Source: Pseudomonas sp. JAI120 (lineage in GTDB: Bacteria; Pseudomonadota; Gammaproteobacteria; Pseudomonadales; Pseudomonadaceae). Taken from it: a DNA stretch of 64,000 nucleotides. Position 1 is the stretch's first letter. Each line of letters starts with the position of its first letter. The notes under the pieces were generated by a model. It made no database searches and had not been told where the DNA came from. It was given only the letters and a program-made list of their open reading frames with translations. The translations under genes and the position numbers were made by a program. The stretch lies in contig NZ_JACHCZ010000004.1 in the NCBI RefSeq assembly GCF_014207255.1, positions 186,001 to 250,000 on the forward strand, read 5' to 3'. Shown piece by piece: positions 43,342 through 52,058 of this stretch.

Positions 43342-46035
43342 ATGAAAAGCCAACCCGATGTCGCCCGTATGGCGGCCGAGGTAGTGACGCAGTTACCGGT
43401 GCCTTCGCGCCTCGGTATGCTGCGTTTCGAGCGGCTTAATGAGGCAAGCTGGGCCCTTCTGTACCTCGACCCTAACTGCGAGCGCCAATTCGGCCTGTCG
43501 GCGGTCGAGCTGTGTGCACTGCTCGGCACCCCCTTCGCCAGCCTGATGGAGCCTCAGGCACGCTATCAACTGCACGACACCATCCAACAGCAACTGAGCG
43601 AGAGCCCTCACTACCTGGTGCGCTATACCCTGCACACCAACGATGGCCCCCTGAGCCTGCTGGAAATGGGCGAAGCCTACAAACAGCACAATCGCCACCT
43701 GCTGCGCGGCTACCTTATGGTTGTAGACGGGCTGTTCAGTGAAATCCCCCCACCCGCCCCCACGGCGGACCTGGAGAGCCAGAACAGCCGCCTGCAGATC
43801 GCCCTGGAGCTCAACCAGCGCGCCCAGCAGGAACAGCTGCAGCACCTGGAGCGGGTGCGTGCCCAGCAGGAGTTGATCCTGTTGCTGGCCCGCCAGCGCT
43901 ACACCGTCAACAATTCGCTGCAGGAAGCCGCAGAGCTGATCACCCGCAGCGCCTGTGACATCTACCAGATCGACTGCGCCAGCATCTGGAACCTCGAAGG
44001 CCAGCGCCTGGTGCCGATCTCGGCCTACCACCGCGACGACCAACGGCACCACCTGCCTGAGCCGATCGACGCAAGCTGCTTCCCGGACTATCTGGAAGCC
44101 CTGCACACCAGCCGCGCCATCGACGCCACCAACGCGATGCGCGACCCCCGCACCCGTGAAATGGTCGAAAACCTGCGCGCCAGGGACGTCCACGCGATGC
44201 TCGATGCGAGTATCCGTGTCGATGGCCAGGTGGTCGGCGTGCTGTGCCTGGAACAGGGCGGCAGCCCGCGTGCCTGGCAGGCCGATGAAATTGCCTTTGC
44301 CGGCGAGCTGGCCGACCAATTCGCGCAAGTGATCAACAACCACAACCGCCGTACCGCCACCAGCGCCCTGCACCTGTTCCAGCGCGCGGTGGAGCAAAGC
44401 GCCAATGCCTTTCTGCTGGTCAACTGCGACGGCGTGGTGGAGTACGTCAACCCAAGCTTTACCGCGATCACCCAATACAGCGCCGAAGAAGTCCACGGCC
44501 ACCGCCTGGCACATTTGCCGGCACTGGAAAACCTCAGCGAATTGCTGTTCGACGCACCATCGAGCCTGGCCCAGAGCAACAGCTGGCAGGGCGAGTTCAA
44601 GAGCCGACGCAAAAACCTCGAACCCTACTGGGGCCAACTGTCGATCTCCAAGGTCTACGGCGATAACCGTGAACTGACCCACTACATCGGCATCTACGAA
44701 GACATCACCCAGACCAAACTGGCCCAGCAGCGCATTGAGCGCCTGGCCTATACCGACAACCTGACCAACCTGGGCAACCGTCCGGCGTTTATCCGTAACC
44801 TCGACGAGCGCTTTGCCCGCGACAGCGACAGCCCGATCAGCCTGTTGCTGGTGGACATCGACAACTTCAAGCGCATCAACGACAGCCTTGGCCACCAGAC
44901 CGGCGACAAGCTGCTGATCAGCCTGGCCCGTCGCCTGCGCAACAGCCTGAGTACCGGCGGCAGCCTGGCGCGCTTTGCCAGTAACGAATTTGCGGTGCTG
45001 CTGGACGACACTGACCTGGAAAGCGGCCAGCAGGTCGCCAGCCAGCTGCTGGCGACGCTCGACAAACCGATGTTCGTCGACAACCAATTGATCAGCGTCA
45101 CCGGCTCCGTAGGCCTGGCCTGTGCACCGCTGCACGGCCGCGACCCGCAGACCCTGATGCGCAACGCCGGCCTGGCCCTGCACAAAGCCAAGGCCAACGG
45201 CAAACACCAGGTACAGGTGTTCACCGAAGCCTTGAACGCCGAGGCCAGCTACAAGCTGTTCGTAGAGAACAACCTGCGTCGTGCCCTGACCCAGAACGAA
45301 CTGGACGTGTTCTACCAGCCCAAGCTGTGCCTGCGCAGCGGCCGTTTACTGGGCATGGAAGCGCTGCTGCGCTGGAACCATCCGGAAAAAGGCATGATCC
45401 GCCCCGATCAGTTCATCAGCGTCGCCGAAGAAACCGGCTTGATCATCCCGATCGGCAAATGGATCGCGCGCCAGGCCTGCCGCATGAGCAGGCAACTGAG
45501 CGCCGCTGGCATGGGCAATTTGCAGGTAGCAATCAACCTGTCGCCCAAACAGTTTTCCGACCCGGACCTGGTCGCCTCGATTGCCACGATCCTCAAGGAA
45601 GAACAGCTGCCGGCCAACCTGCTGGAGCTGGAGCTGACCGAAGGCCTGCTGCTGGAAGCGACCGAAGACACGCGCCTGCAACTGGACCAGCTGAAGAGCT
45701 TCGGCCTGACCCTGGCCATGGACGACTTCGGCACCGGTTACTCGTCGCTGAGTTATCTGAAAAAATTCCCCATCGACATCATCAAGATCGACCGCAGCTT
45801 TATCCACGAAATCCCGGACAACCAGGACGACATGGAAATCACCTCAGCCGTGATCGCCATGGCCCACAACCTCAAGCTCAAGGTGGTGGCCGAAGGCATC
45901 GAGACCGCCGAGCAACTGGCGTTCCTGCGTCGGCACCGTTGCGACGTTGGCCAGGGCTACCTGTTCGACCGGCCGATCCCCGGTGCAGAGCTGCTCGAGA
46001 AGCTTAGACGCTACCCGCGCGGGCCAATCGCCTGA
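43342..46035 (+). CDS. dipA: c-di-GMP phosphodiesterase with degenerate GGDEF and EAL domains (DipA-like)
   Basis: An 897-residue signalling protein. In order: an N-terminal sensor region with PAS-like features (~1-140), a coiled coil (LELNQRAQQEQLQHLERVRA), a GAF domain (~180-330), a PAS domain (~335-455, QSANAFLLVNCDGVVEYVNP), a GGDEF domain whose active site reads ASNEF (ARFASNEFAVLLDD), so it should not synthesise c-di-GMP, and an EAL domain with GMEALLRWNHP and LAMDDFGTGYSSLSYL, which looks catalytic. The same degenerate GGDEF is my recollection of P. aeruginosa DipA (PA5017), a phosphodiesterase needed for biofilm dispersal. Just before the ATG are eight C residues (43334-43341). Confidence 0.88.
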   Translation: MKSQPDVARMAAEVVTQLPVPSRLGMLRFERLNEASWALLYLDPNCERQFGLSAVELCALLGTPFASLMEPQARYQLHDTIQQQLSESPHYLVRYTLHTNDGPLSLLEMGEAYKQHNRHLLRGYLMVVDGLFSEIPPPAPTADLESQNSRLQIALELNQRAQQEQLQHLERVRAQQELILLLARQRYTVNNSLQEAAELITRSACDIYQIDCASIWNLEGQRLVPISAYHRDDQRHHLPEPIDASCFPDYLEALHTSRAIDATNAMRDPRTREMVENLRARDVHAMLDASIRVDGQVVGVLCLEQGGSPRAWQADEIAFAGELADQFAQVINNHNRRTATSALHLFQRAVEQSANAFLLVNCDGVVEYVNPSFTAITQYSAEEVHGHRLAHLPALENLSELLFDAPSSLAQSNSWQGEFKSRRKNLEPYWGQLSISKVYGDNRELTHYIGIYEDITQTKLAQQRIERLAYTDNLTNLGNRPAFIRNLDERFARDSDSPISLLLVDIDNFKRINDSLGHQTGDKLLISLARRLRNSLSTGGSLARFASNEFAVLLDDTDLESGQQVASQLLATLDKPMFVDNQLISVTGSVGLACAPLHGRDPQTLMRNAGLALHKAKANGKHQVQVFTEALNAEASYKLFVENNLRRALTQNELDVFYQPKLCLRSGRLLGMEALLRWNHPEKGMIRPDQFISVAEETGLIIPIGKWIARQACRMSRQLSAAGMGNLQVAINLSPKQFSDPDLVASIATILKEEQLPANLLELELTEGLLLEATEDTRLQLDQLKSFGLTLAMDDFGTGYSSLSYLKKFPIDIIKIDRSFIHEIPDNQDDMEITSAVIAMAHNLKLKVVAEGIETAEQLAFLRRHRCDVGQGYLFDRPIPGAELLEKLRRYPRGPIA

Positions 46036-46107
46036 CAGCGCTGTAACACTCGGGCACACTGGCTGTCTGAAATTTACCGCTAACTCAACCTGACGAGAGG
46101 ACTGCTC

Positions 46108-46755
46108 ATGGTCTTGCGCTCGGAAATTCTGGTGAACAAAAACGTGCTGCCTACTCAAGAACAAGCGTTGCCTGGTCGTGAAACCCCAATGAACCTGCCG
46201 GAGACGCACTTCGTCAACGGCAACCCGCTGCTGGGCCCGTTCGTCGACGACGTTGGCTTCGCGATCTTCGGCCTGGGTTGTTTCTGGGGCGCCGAACGCA
46301 AGTTCTGGCAGCGCGATGGCGTGGTCAGCACCGTGGTCGGCTACGCCGGCGGTTTCACGCCGAACCCGACTTATGAAGAAGTCTGCTCGGGCCTGACCGG
46401 CCACAGCGAAGTGGTGCTGGTGGTCTATGACCAGGCCAAGGTGAAATACGAAGACCTGCTGAAGATGTTCTGGGAGCTGCACAACCCGACCCAAGGCATG
46501 CGTCAGGGTAACGACATCGGCACCCAGTACCGCTCGGTGATCTATGCGACCACGCCTGAGCAATTGTCGGCGGCGCAGGCCAGTGCCAATGCCTATCAAG
46601 CCGAATTGTCCAAAGCCGGCCTGGGCACCATCACCACCGAAATCGAAGAAGCGCCAACGGTGTACTTCGCCGAGGCTTATCACCAGCAGTACCTGGCGAA
46701 GAACCCGCAGGGCTACTGTGGGATCGGCGGTACCGGTGTGACCTGCCCGATCTAA
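46108..46755 (+). CDS. msrA: Peptide-methionine (S)-S-oxide reductase
   Basis: A 215-residue repair enzyme that reduces methionine-S-sulfoxide in proteins. The catalytic motif FGLGCFWGAERKFW is near residue 55, followed by VVGYAGGFTPNPTYEEVCSG and HNPTQGMRQGNDIGTQYRSV, all MsrA. The N-terminal 50 residues are a normal extension in this genus. A GAGAGGAC ribosome site precedes the ATG. The gene ends in a REP-type hairpin shared with the convergent rlmJ. Confidence 0.96.
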   Translation: MVLRSEILVNKNVLPTQEQALPGRETPMNLPETHFVNGNPLLGPFVDDVGFAIFGLGCFWGAERKFWQRDGVVSTVVGYAGGFTPNPTYEEVCSGLTGHSEVVLVVYDQAKVKYEDLLKMFWELHNPTQGMRQGNDIGTQYRSVIYATTPEQLSAAQASANAYQAELSKAGLGTITTEIEEAPTVYFAEAYHQQYLAKNPQGYCGIGGTGVTCPI

Positions 46756-46771
46756 AACCGACGCGAATCAA

Positions 46772-46804
46772 AATGTGGGAGGGGCGCACCGCCCCTCCCA
46801 CATT
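46772..46804. repeat. REP-type palindrome between msrA and rlmJ
   Basis: Perfect 15-base arms AATGTGGGAGGGGCG and CGCCCCTCCCACATT enclose a CAC loop. It is related to the GTGGGAGGGGGC repeats of P. fluorescens at 57979 and 62364 in this window and likely serves as a bidirectional terminator between the convergent genes. Confidence 0.75.
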
Positions 46805-46823
46805 GGGTTGGCGCCAGACTTGG

Positions 46824-47660
46824 TTACTCGGCAATAAGCCAATCCATCTGCCACCCACCCTGGGTCTGGCCAAGCTTCCTGGACAGCCACGGCAACAGCT
46901 CACGCAACTCCTCTTCCAGGCCCCACGGCGGGTTGGCAATCGCCAGGCCCGAGCCGGTCAGGGTGTTGGGCGTGTCCAGCGGATGCACCAGCAACTCAAC
47001 CCGCAGCAACTTCGGCGCGCCAGTGCCGGCCAGGTCCTGGTAGAAGCGACGCAGCATGCGCTGGTCCTTCACCGGGTACCAGATCGCCGCGACGGTCTGG
47101 CGCATACGGCTGACGGCTTCCTTGAGGGACGCGGCGCAGCGCTGCATTTCGTCGAGCTTTTCAAACGGTGGGTCGATCAGCATCAACGCACGTTTTTCCG
47201 GCACCGGTAACAGCGCGCGCGGCACATGCCAGCCTTCGCCCAAGTGCACCTTGACCCGACGATCACCCTTCATGTTGTCCTTGAGCAGCACGCCGTCTTC
47301 CGGGTGTTTTTCATTGAGCAATACGCGGTCCTGGGGACGCGTGAGGCGGCGCGCAAGCTCCGGCGAGCCTGGGTAGTAGCGCAACTGGCCATCGGGGTTC
47401 ATCTCATGCAGCACGCGCATGTAGTCGTCAGTCAGCGGCGGCAGATCGTCGGTGCCCCACAAGCGCGCGATACCTTCCAGGTACTCACCCGTGCGGTTGG
47501 CCTGGTCACCTTGCAGGTCGTACAGACCAATCCCGGCGTGGGTGTCGAGGTAGGCGAACGGCTGCTCCTTGCGCGACATCAGGGCGATGAGGCGGGTCAA
47601 GGTCAGGTGTTTGAAGACATCGGCGTGGTTGCCGGCGTGAAAGGCGTGACGATAATTCAT
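46824..47660 (-). CDS. rlmJ: 23S rRNA (adenine2030-N6)-methyltransferase
   Basis: A 278-residue SAM-dependent methyltransferase that modifies A2030 of 23S rRNA. It starts MNYRHAFHAGNHADVFKHLT, the diagnostic N-terminus, has LDTHAGIGLYDLQG for SAM binding, and the catalytic DPPF motif in ALMLIDPPFEKLDEM. The length is normal. Convergent with msrA, and divergent from metY with a 175-base gap in which nothing further is recognised. Confidence 0.95.
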   Translation of the reverse strand: MNYRHAFHAGNHADVFKHLTLTRLIALMSRKEQPFAYLDTHAGIGLYDLQGDQANRTGEYLEGIARLWGTDDLPPLTDDYMRVLHEMNPDGQLRYYPGSPELARRLTRPQDRVLLNEKHPEDGVLLKDNMKGDRRVKVHLGEGWHVPRALLPVPEKRALMLIDPPFEKLDEMQRCAASLKEAVSRMRQTVAAIWYPVKDQRMLRRFYQDLAGTGAPKLLRVELLVHPLDTPNTLTGSGLAIANPPWGLEEELRELLPWLSRKLGQTQGGWQMDWLIAE

Positions 47661-47835
47661 GGTTGCTCCTGCGCAGGGGGCGAAGTTTACCTTCTACGGG
47701 CGAAAAGGTGCAGGGCCGCATGCCGGGCGGTGCTTATGTCGCAAACGCAGGCGGCCAGTTGAAAAAAATCTAAATGCCGCCGCCAAGGTGGATTTATTGT
47801 GGCCTTCCACCACTCCAGGGAGGTCAATAACAATC

Positions 47836-49113
47836 ATGAAAGACGCCACCATCGCGCTGCACCACGGCTTCAAGTCGGACCCGACTACCAAGGCCGTCGC
47901 CGTACCGATCTACCAGAACGTCGCCTTCGAATTCGATAACGCTCAACACGGCGCCGACCTGTTCAACCTGGACGTGCCCGGCAATATCTACACGCGCATC
48001 ATGAACCCCACCAACGATGTGCTGGAGCAGCGCATCGCCGCCCTTGAAGGCGGTATCGCGGCCCTGGCCGTCTCGGCCGGCAGCGCGGCGATCCACTATG
48101 CCATCCAGACGTTGACCCGGGCGGGCGACAATATCGTCACCACACCGCAACTCTACGGCGGCACCTACACGCTGTTCGCCCACCTGCTGCCGAGCTTTGG
48201 CGTGGATGTGCGTTTCGCCCGCGATGACTCCGCCGCAGCCATCGCCGAACTGATCGACGACAACACCAAGCTGGTGTACTGCGAAAGCATCGGCAACCCG
48301 GCGGGCAATATCATCGACATCGAGGCCCTGGCCGACGTTGCCCATGCCCGTGGCGTGCCGCTGGTGGTGGACAACACCGTGGCCACGCCGATCCTGTGCA
48401 AACCGATCCACTTCGGCGCCGACATCGTGGTGCACTCGGTGACCAAATACGTCGGCGGCCATGGCAACTCCCTGGGCGGTGTAATTGTCGACAGCGGGAC
48501 GTTCCCGTGGACGAAATACGCGCATAAATTCCCCGGCCTCAACCAGCCCGAGCCGGCCTATCACGGCGTGGTCTATACCGAAAAATTCGGCCCCGCCGCC
48601 TTCATCGCCCGTGCCCGTACCGTGCCACTGCGCAACACCGGCGCGGCGTTGGCACCGATGAATGCCTTCCTGTTGCTGCAAGGCCTGGAAACCCTGGCCT
48701 TGCGCATGGAGCGCCACACCGAAAACGCCCTGAAAATCGCACAGTTCCTGCAAGGCCATGCCGAGGTGGAGTGGGTCAGCTACGCCGGCCTGCCGGACCA
48801 CCCGCACCACGCATTGGCGCAGAAATACATGCAGGGCAAACCGTCGGCGATCCTGTCCTTCGGCTTGAAGGGCGGCTTTGATGCCGGTGTGCGCTTCTAC
48901 GACGCGCTGCAAATCTTCAAGCGCCTGGTCAACATCGGCGACGCCAAGTCCCTGGCCTGCCACCCGGCCTCCACCACTCACCGGCAGATGAACGAGCAGG
49001 AACAGGCCAAGGCCGGTGTAAAGCCGGAGATGATTCGCCTGTCGGTGGGTATCGAAGCGATTGAAGACCTGATCGACGACCTGCAACAGGCACTGGCCTC
49101 AACTCAACTCTGA
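47836..49113 (+). CDS. metY: O-acetylhomoserine aminocarboxypropyltransferase (sulfhydrylase)
   Basis: A 425-residue PLP enzyme of the Cys/Met metabolism family, making homocysteine from O-acetylhomoserine and sulfide. Markers: ATIALHHGFKSDPTTKAVAV, YTRIMNPTNDVLEQRIAALE, and the PLP-Lys in DIVVHSVTKYVGGHGNSLGG. The start at 47836 follows AGGGAGG and gives the family N-terminus MKDATIALHHG. The long DPTTKAVAVPIYQN insert favours the acetylhomoserine group over cystathionine gamma-synthase. The 3' end overlaps the convergent DUF4123 gene by 15 bases. Confidence 0.94.
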   Translation: MKDATIALHHGFKSDPTTKAVAVPIYQNVAFEFDNAQHGADLFNLDVPGNIYTRIMNPTNDVLEQRIAALEGGIAALAVSAGSAAIHYAIQTLTRAGDNIVTTPQLYGGTYTLFAHLLPSFGVDVRFARDDSAAAIAELIDDNTKLVYCESIGNPAGNIIDIEALADVAHARGVPLVVDNTVATPILCKPIHFGADIVVHSVTKYVGGHGNSLGGVIVDSGTFPWTKYAHKFPGLNQPEPAYHGVVYTEKFGPAAFIARARTVPLRNTGAALAPMNAFLLLQGLETLALRMERHTENALKIAQFLQGHAEVEWVSYAGLPDHPHHALAQKYMQGKPSAILSFGLKGGFDAGVRFYDALQIFKRLVNIGDAKSLACHPASTTHRQMNEQEQAKAGVKPEMIRLSVGIEAIEDLIDDLQQALASTQL

Positions 49114-49824
49114 GTCCAGGTAGCCAGCCAGCGCTTCAGGGCTGATATCCGCGCTGCGTACGAAGTAGGCGACCTTGTGCTGCAAGGTCGCCGGCGTAAA
49201 GGCGGCATACAGGTCGGGGCGCTGCTCTTCAAGCCACTGCAGCAGGTTGTCGATCAGGGTCTGTGGTGATTGCGCGGCCAAGTGCTCCAATAGCGATTCG
49301 GGCACTCGCCACCAAGGACTGGCTTTGGCCGCCGAGACTGGCGGCGTCGCAACGCTCAGCGGCTGGCCGTTGATCAGATACCGTTGGAACACCGGCAACA
49401 CCGCGCCGATTTCATCACCCAGCTTCTGCACAATCGGCAGAAACTGAGCGCCATCCCAGAAGCGCAGGAACACGCTCCGCTCATCGGGAAGCAGTATTTT
49501 GGTCAGGCTTTGCAGGTGAGCAACTACGACTTCCAACGGGCTGGACGATACCGCCAGCCAACCCCAATCCGAGGCGTCAGTGGTTGCGATCCAATCGAGG
49601 AAGGCACTGTCGGGTTCGACAACCCCTGCGTAGGGCATCACCTCATCCCACCCGGCATAGGCCGTGCCTGCCCAGAGCGCTTGAGGCGACATCCCGATGG
49701 CCGAGACTTGCCACGCAGCCAGCGGCTTCGCGTCACTGGCACGGCCAAGGACCACGTAAAGCCGCTCATTGGGGAGTAGAGGGCATTGTGCTAGCCAGTC
49801 ATTGGGGGTCAAGGGCTGGGACAT
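49099..49824 (-). CDS. DUF4123 family type VI secretion effector chaperone
   Basis: A 241-residue protein with the DUF4123 pattern: ERLYVVLGRASDAKPLAAWQ at the N-terminus, AGWDEVMPYAGVVEPDSAFL and WGWLAVSSSPLEVVVAHLQS. DUF4123 (TEC/Tap-1) proteins load a specific effector onto a VgrG spike. The start lies 26 bases inside the 3' end of vgrG, so the two are coupled. Normally the effector gene follows; here the gene runs straight into the 3' end of metY, so the partner effector is missing from this place. Length is normal, so the chaperone itself does not look broken. Confidence 0.87.
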   Translation of the reverse strand: MSQPLTPNDWLAQCPLLPNERLYVVLGRASDAKPLAAWQVSAIGMSPQALWAGTAYAGWDEVMPYAGVVEPDSAFLDWIATTDASDWGWLAVSSSPLEVVVAHLQSLTKILLPDERSVFLRFWDGAQFLPIVQKLGDEIGAVLPVFQRYLINGQPLSVATPPVSAAKASPWWRVPESLLEHLAAQSPQTLIDNLLQWLEEQRPDLYAAFTPATLQHKVAYFVRSADISPEALAGYLDSELS

Positions 49825-51853
49825 CAGGGTAAATTCCTTTTAAGGTTGAATGGAACGGGAGACCGCACTGCCCATCACTGCAGCGTTGGCACTCTTCACA
49901 AAATGGCGCGTTCCGTTTCAGGCTGACGACCTGTATCCGGCTCAGCGGTGCGGGCATAACCGCCAGCAACGCCGCTTTCACCCCAGGCATCAAGGGTGAC
50001 GCCGCCGGAGCAGGCGCGCCTCCCAGTTGAATGGGCGTGCTGCTGAAAATCCCCTCTGCCGACAGCGTGATCGACTGCCCACCGGCCTGGATTGTCACGG
50101 TCGCACCCGCGTCTATAACGACGCTCTGCCCGGCGCCAATCTGGATGGTCCGCCCCGCGCGCATCTGCTGCGATCCGCCAACCACCAGATGGTCGTCCTG
50201 CTTGAGTTCCGTCAAACGGTTGCCATGGGTGATGCGCTGCTCTTCGCCTTGCAATTCATGGTGCGACTCACCGCCCACCCTGATGCGGCGCTGATTGTCG
50301 ATCTGCACCTGCTGGTCATGCAGCACATGCTGGGTCCAATCCCGCTGGGCGCGCAGGTAGATCTCCTCGGCGCCCTTGCGGTCTTCGATGCGCAGTTCGT
50401 TGTAGCCACCACCACCGGGGCTGCTCTGGCTACGGAAGATGCTGCGGGTCTTGTCTGCCGGCAGATCGAGGGGAACCCGCGTCGCCGCGTTCGGCAGGCA
50501 GCCCATCACCAGCGGCATGTCCATATCCCCGTTGACGAACCCCACCAGTACTTCCATACCCACTCGCGGGATAAGCACCGAGCCATAGCGGTCATGGGCC
50601 CAACCGCTGGCCACCCGCAGCCAGCAGCTGGAATGATCGTCATGCTCCCCAGCGCTATCCCAGGCCAACTGCACCTTGACCCGACCGTATTCGTCGCAGT
50701 GGATTTCACTGTCGACGGGGCCGGTAACCACCGCGTTTTGATAACCCGACAACGCCGGCCGCGACTGCTCAGGCAAGGGCGGGCGGAAGATCACGTCCCA
50801 CGGAGTCACCACACATTCATTGCGATACCCCTGAAGAAAATCTCCACCGCCAACCTCGGTGACAGCCTCCTCCAAAACCTGAGGCTGCCTGCCTTCGTGG
50901 GTAACTTGCGTCACCAGCCACAAGTCATTCCATTCGTCCCGCGGATGCCCGGTCAATTTGAGGAACCGACCGCTGGTCACTGCGGGGTCATCACCGTTAC
51001 CACGGGCTATTCGATAGTCGCTACGGTGCCGTTCCAAGCCACGTTGCGCGAGGTATTTGCCGTAGGGGCGATCGGAAAAATGACCGGGGTAGGCCTGCTC
51101 CTCAAACCGTGGAAGCTGTTCACCGACCACGCCACTCTCCAGCACCAGGCTCGGCTTGAGAAAGTCGTAGTCACGCAAAGTGACCGCTGTGGTGCGGGTT
51201 TCCAACCGCAGCGCAAAGCGCTTGATGGCCGGCGTATCCGCCACCATCCCGGAGCCCGGCTTATAGGGCGTAGGTTGATCGGGCCGGGCGAAAACTGTCT
51301 GGTCATCGCCAAACACCAGTAGGTGCCCTCCGGGCAAATGCTGGAAGTGATAGTGAATCCCCTGTTCGGCACACAGCCGCTGAATAAAGGCCAGGTCGCT
51401 CTCGCCAAACTGCACGCAATACTCGCGCTCAGGATAGGCACCACTGAGGTGAAATTCGAATTGGTCGGCATGGAGCCGCTGCTCCGCCAGCACCTGCGCA
51501 ATGATCTGCGGCACCGTCTTGTGCTGGAAGATCCGCTGGTGACTGCTGTGCGCGAGATAGGCCAACTGCGGCACAAGGCTGATCTGGTAACGCGTCAGCC
51601 GTCGCCCGGAGTCGCCCTGCGCCACCCGATAAACCAAGCCGTGGACGCCATGGCCGTGAGCATCAAAGCCCAGATACACCGGGCGATGCAGCAGGTTTTC
51701 CAAGTCCAGGTCGGGCTGTTCGCTGACCAGTTCAAGATCGAAACGATACGGTTGGCTGATGGCTTCGCGGCCCTGGAACTCAAACACCTTGAGTTCACTT
51801 GGCACACCGTCAAGGGTCAGGGTAAAGGCACTTTGATTGGCAGGAGCGAACAT
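49799..51853 (-). CDS. Type VI secretion spike protein VgrG with Cys-rich C-terminal tail
   Basis: A 684-residue VgrG (tssI). The N-terminal gp27-like part has LKVFEFQGREAISQPYRFDL and EYCVQFGESDLAFIQRLCAE, the gp5 OB fold YGRVKVQLAWD and VNGDMDMPLVMGCLPNAA, then the beta-helix (SVVIDAGATVTIQAGGQSIT). After that comes a tail of about 75 residues ending with CEECQRCSDGQC (Cys 652, 655, 658, 663), a possible metal or disulfide site that may bind cargo. I start at the ATG at 51853 (MFAPANQSAFTLTLDG); an upstream reading adds 25 residues. Orphan vgrG locus: no other T6SS core gene is in the window. Confidence 0.9.
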   Translation of the reverse strand: MFAPANQSAFTLTLDGVPSELKVFEFQGREAISQPYRFDLELVSEQPDLDLENLLHRPVYLGFDAHGHGVHGLVYRVAQGDSGRRLTRYQISLVPQLAYLAHSSHQRIFQHKTVPQIIAQVLAEQRLHADQFEFHLSGAYPEREYCVQFGESDLAFIQRLCAEQGIHYHFQHLPGGHLLVFGDDQTVFARPDQPTPYKPGSGMVADTPAIKRFALRLETRTTAVTLRDYDFLKPSLVLESGVVGEQLPRFEEQAYPGHFSDRPYGKYLAQRGLERHRSDYRIARGNGDDPAVTSGRFLKLTGHPRDEWNDLWLVTQVTHEGRQPQVLEEAVTEVGGGDFLQGYRNECVVTPWDVIFRPPLPEQSRPALSGYQNAVVTGPVDSEIHCDEYGRVKVQLAWDSAGEHDDHSSCWLRVASGWAHDRYGSVLIPRVGMEVLVGFVNGDMDMPLVMGCLPNAATRVPLDLPADKTRSIFRSQSSPGGGGYNELRIEDRKGAEEIYLRAQRDWTQHVLHDQQVQIDNQRRIRVGGESHHELQGEEQRITHGNRLTELKQDDHLVVGGSQQMRAGRTIQIGAGQSVVIDAGATVTIQAGGQSITLSAEGIFSSTPIQLGGAPAPAASPLMPGVKAALLAVMPAPLSRIQVVSLKRNAPFCEECQRCSDGQCGLPFHSTLKGIYPDVPALDPQ

Positions 51854-51940
51854 CCGGTGTTTCTCTGCGAGGGGGTGGGCGGGAGATTCTGCACCACCGT
51901 TCCACGCTGATGAGCGCGCCCCAAACAAATCAGTAAAACC

Positions 51941-51958
51941 CTACGCGCGAGCGTAGGA
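51941..51958. other. Hairpin with GNRA-type loop upstream of vgrG
   Basis: Arms CCTACGC and GCGTAGG enclose GCGA, about 90 bases before the vgrG ATG. On the minus strand it is followed by GTTTT, so it may be a second terminator after putP or a 5' leader hairpin of vgrG. Confidence 0.4.
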
Positions 51959-51987
51959 GTCCTACTCAATCAAGCTCAAATCGCACG

Positions 51988-52024
51988 CAAAAAAAAGGCC
52001 CGCCATCCGTAGGACGCGGGCCTT
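51988..52024 (-). terminator. Intrinsic terminator of putP
   Basis: On the minus strand AAGGCCCGC pairs with GCGGGCCTT across a 12-base loop and is followed by a run of about nine U. It lies 35 bases after the putP stop. Confidence 0.85.
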
Positions 52025-52058
52025 CTTTTAATTCATTGAGCGCTCAGCGCCCGGCGAA

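Noticed and set aside
46035..46068. GACAGC/GCTGTC inverted repeat after dipA as terminator
   Set aside because: Only 6 base pairs around a 22-base loop and no T-run.
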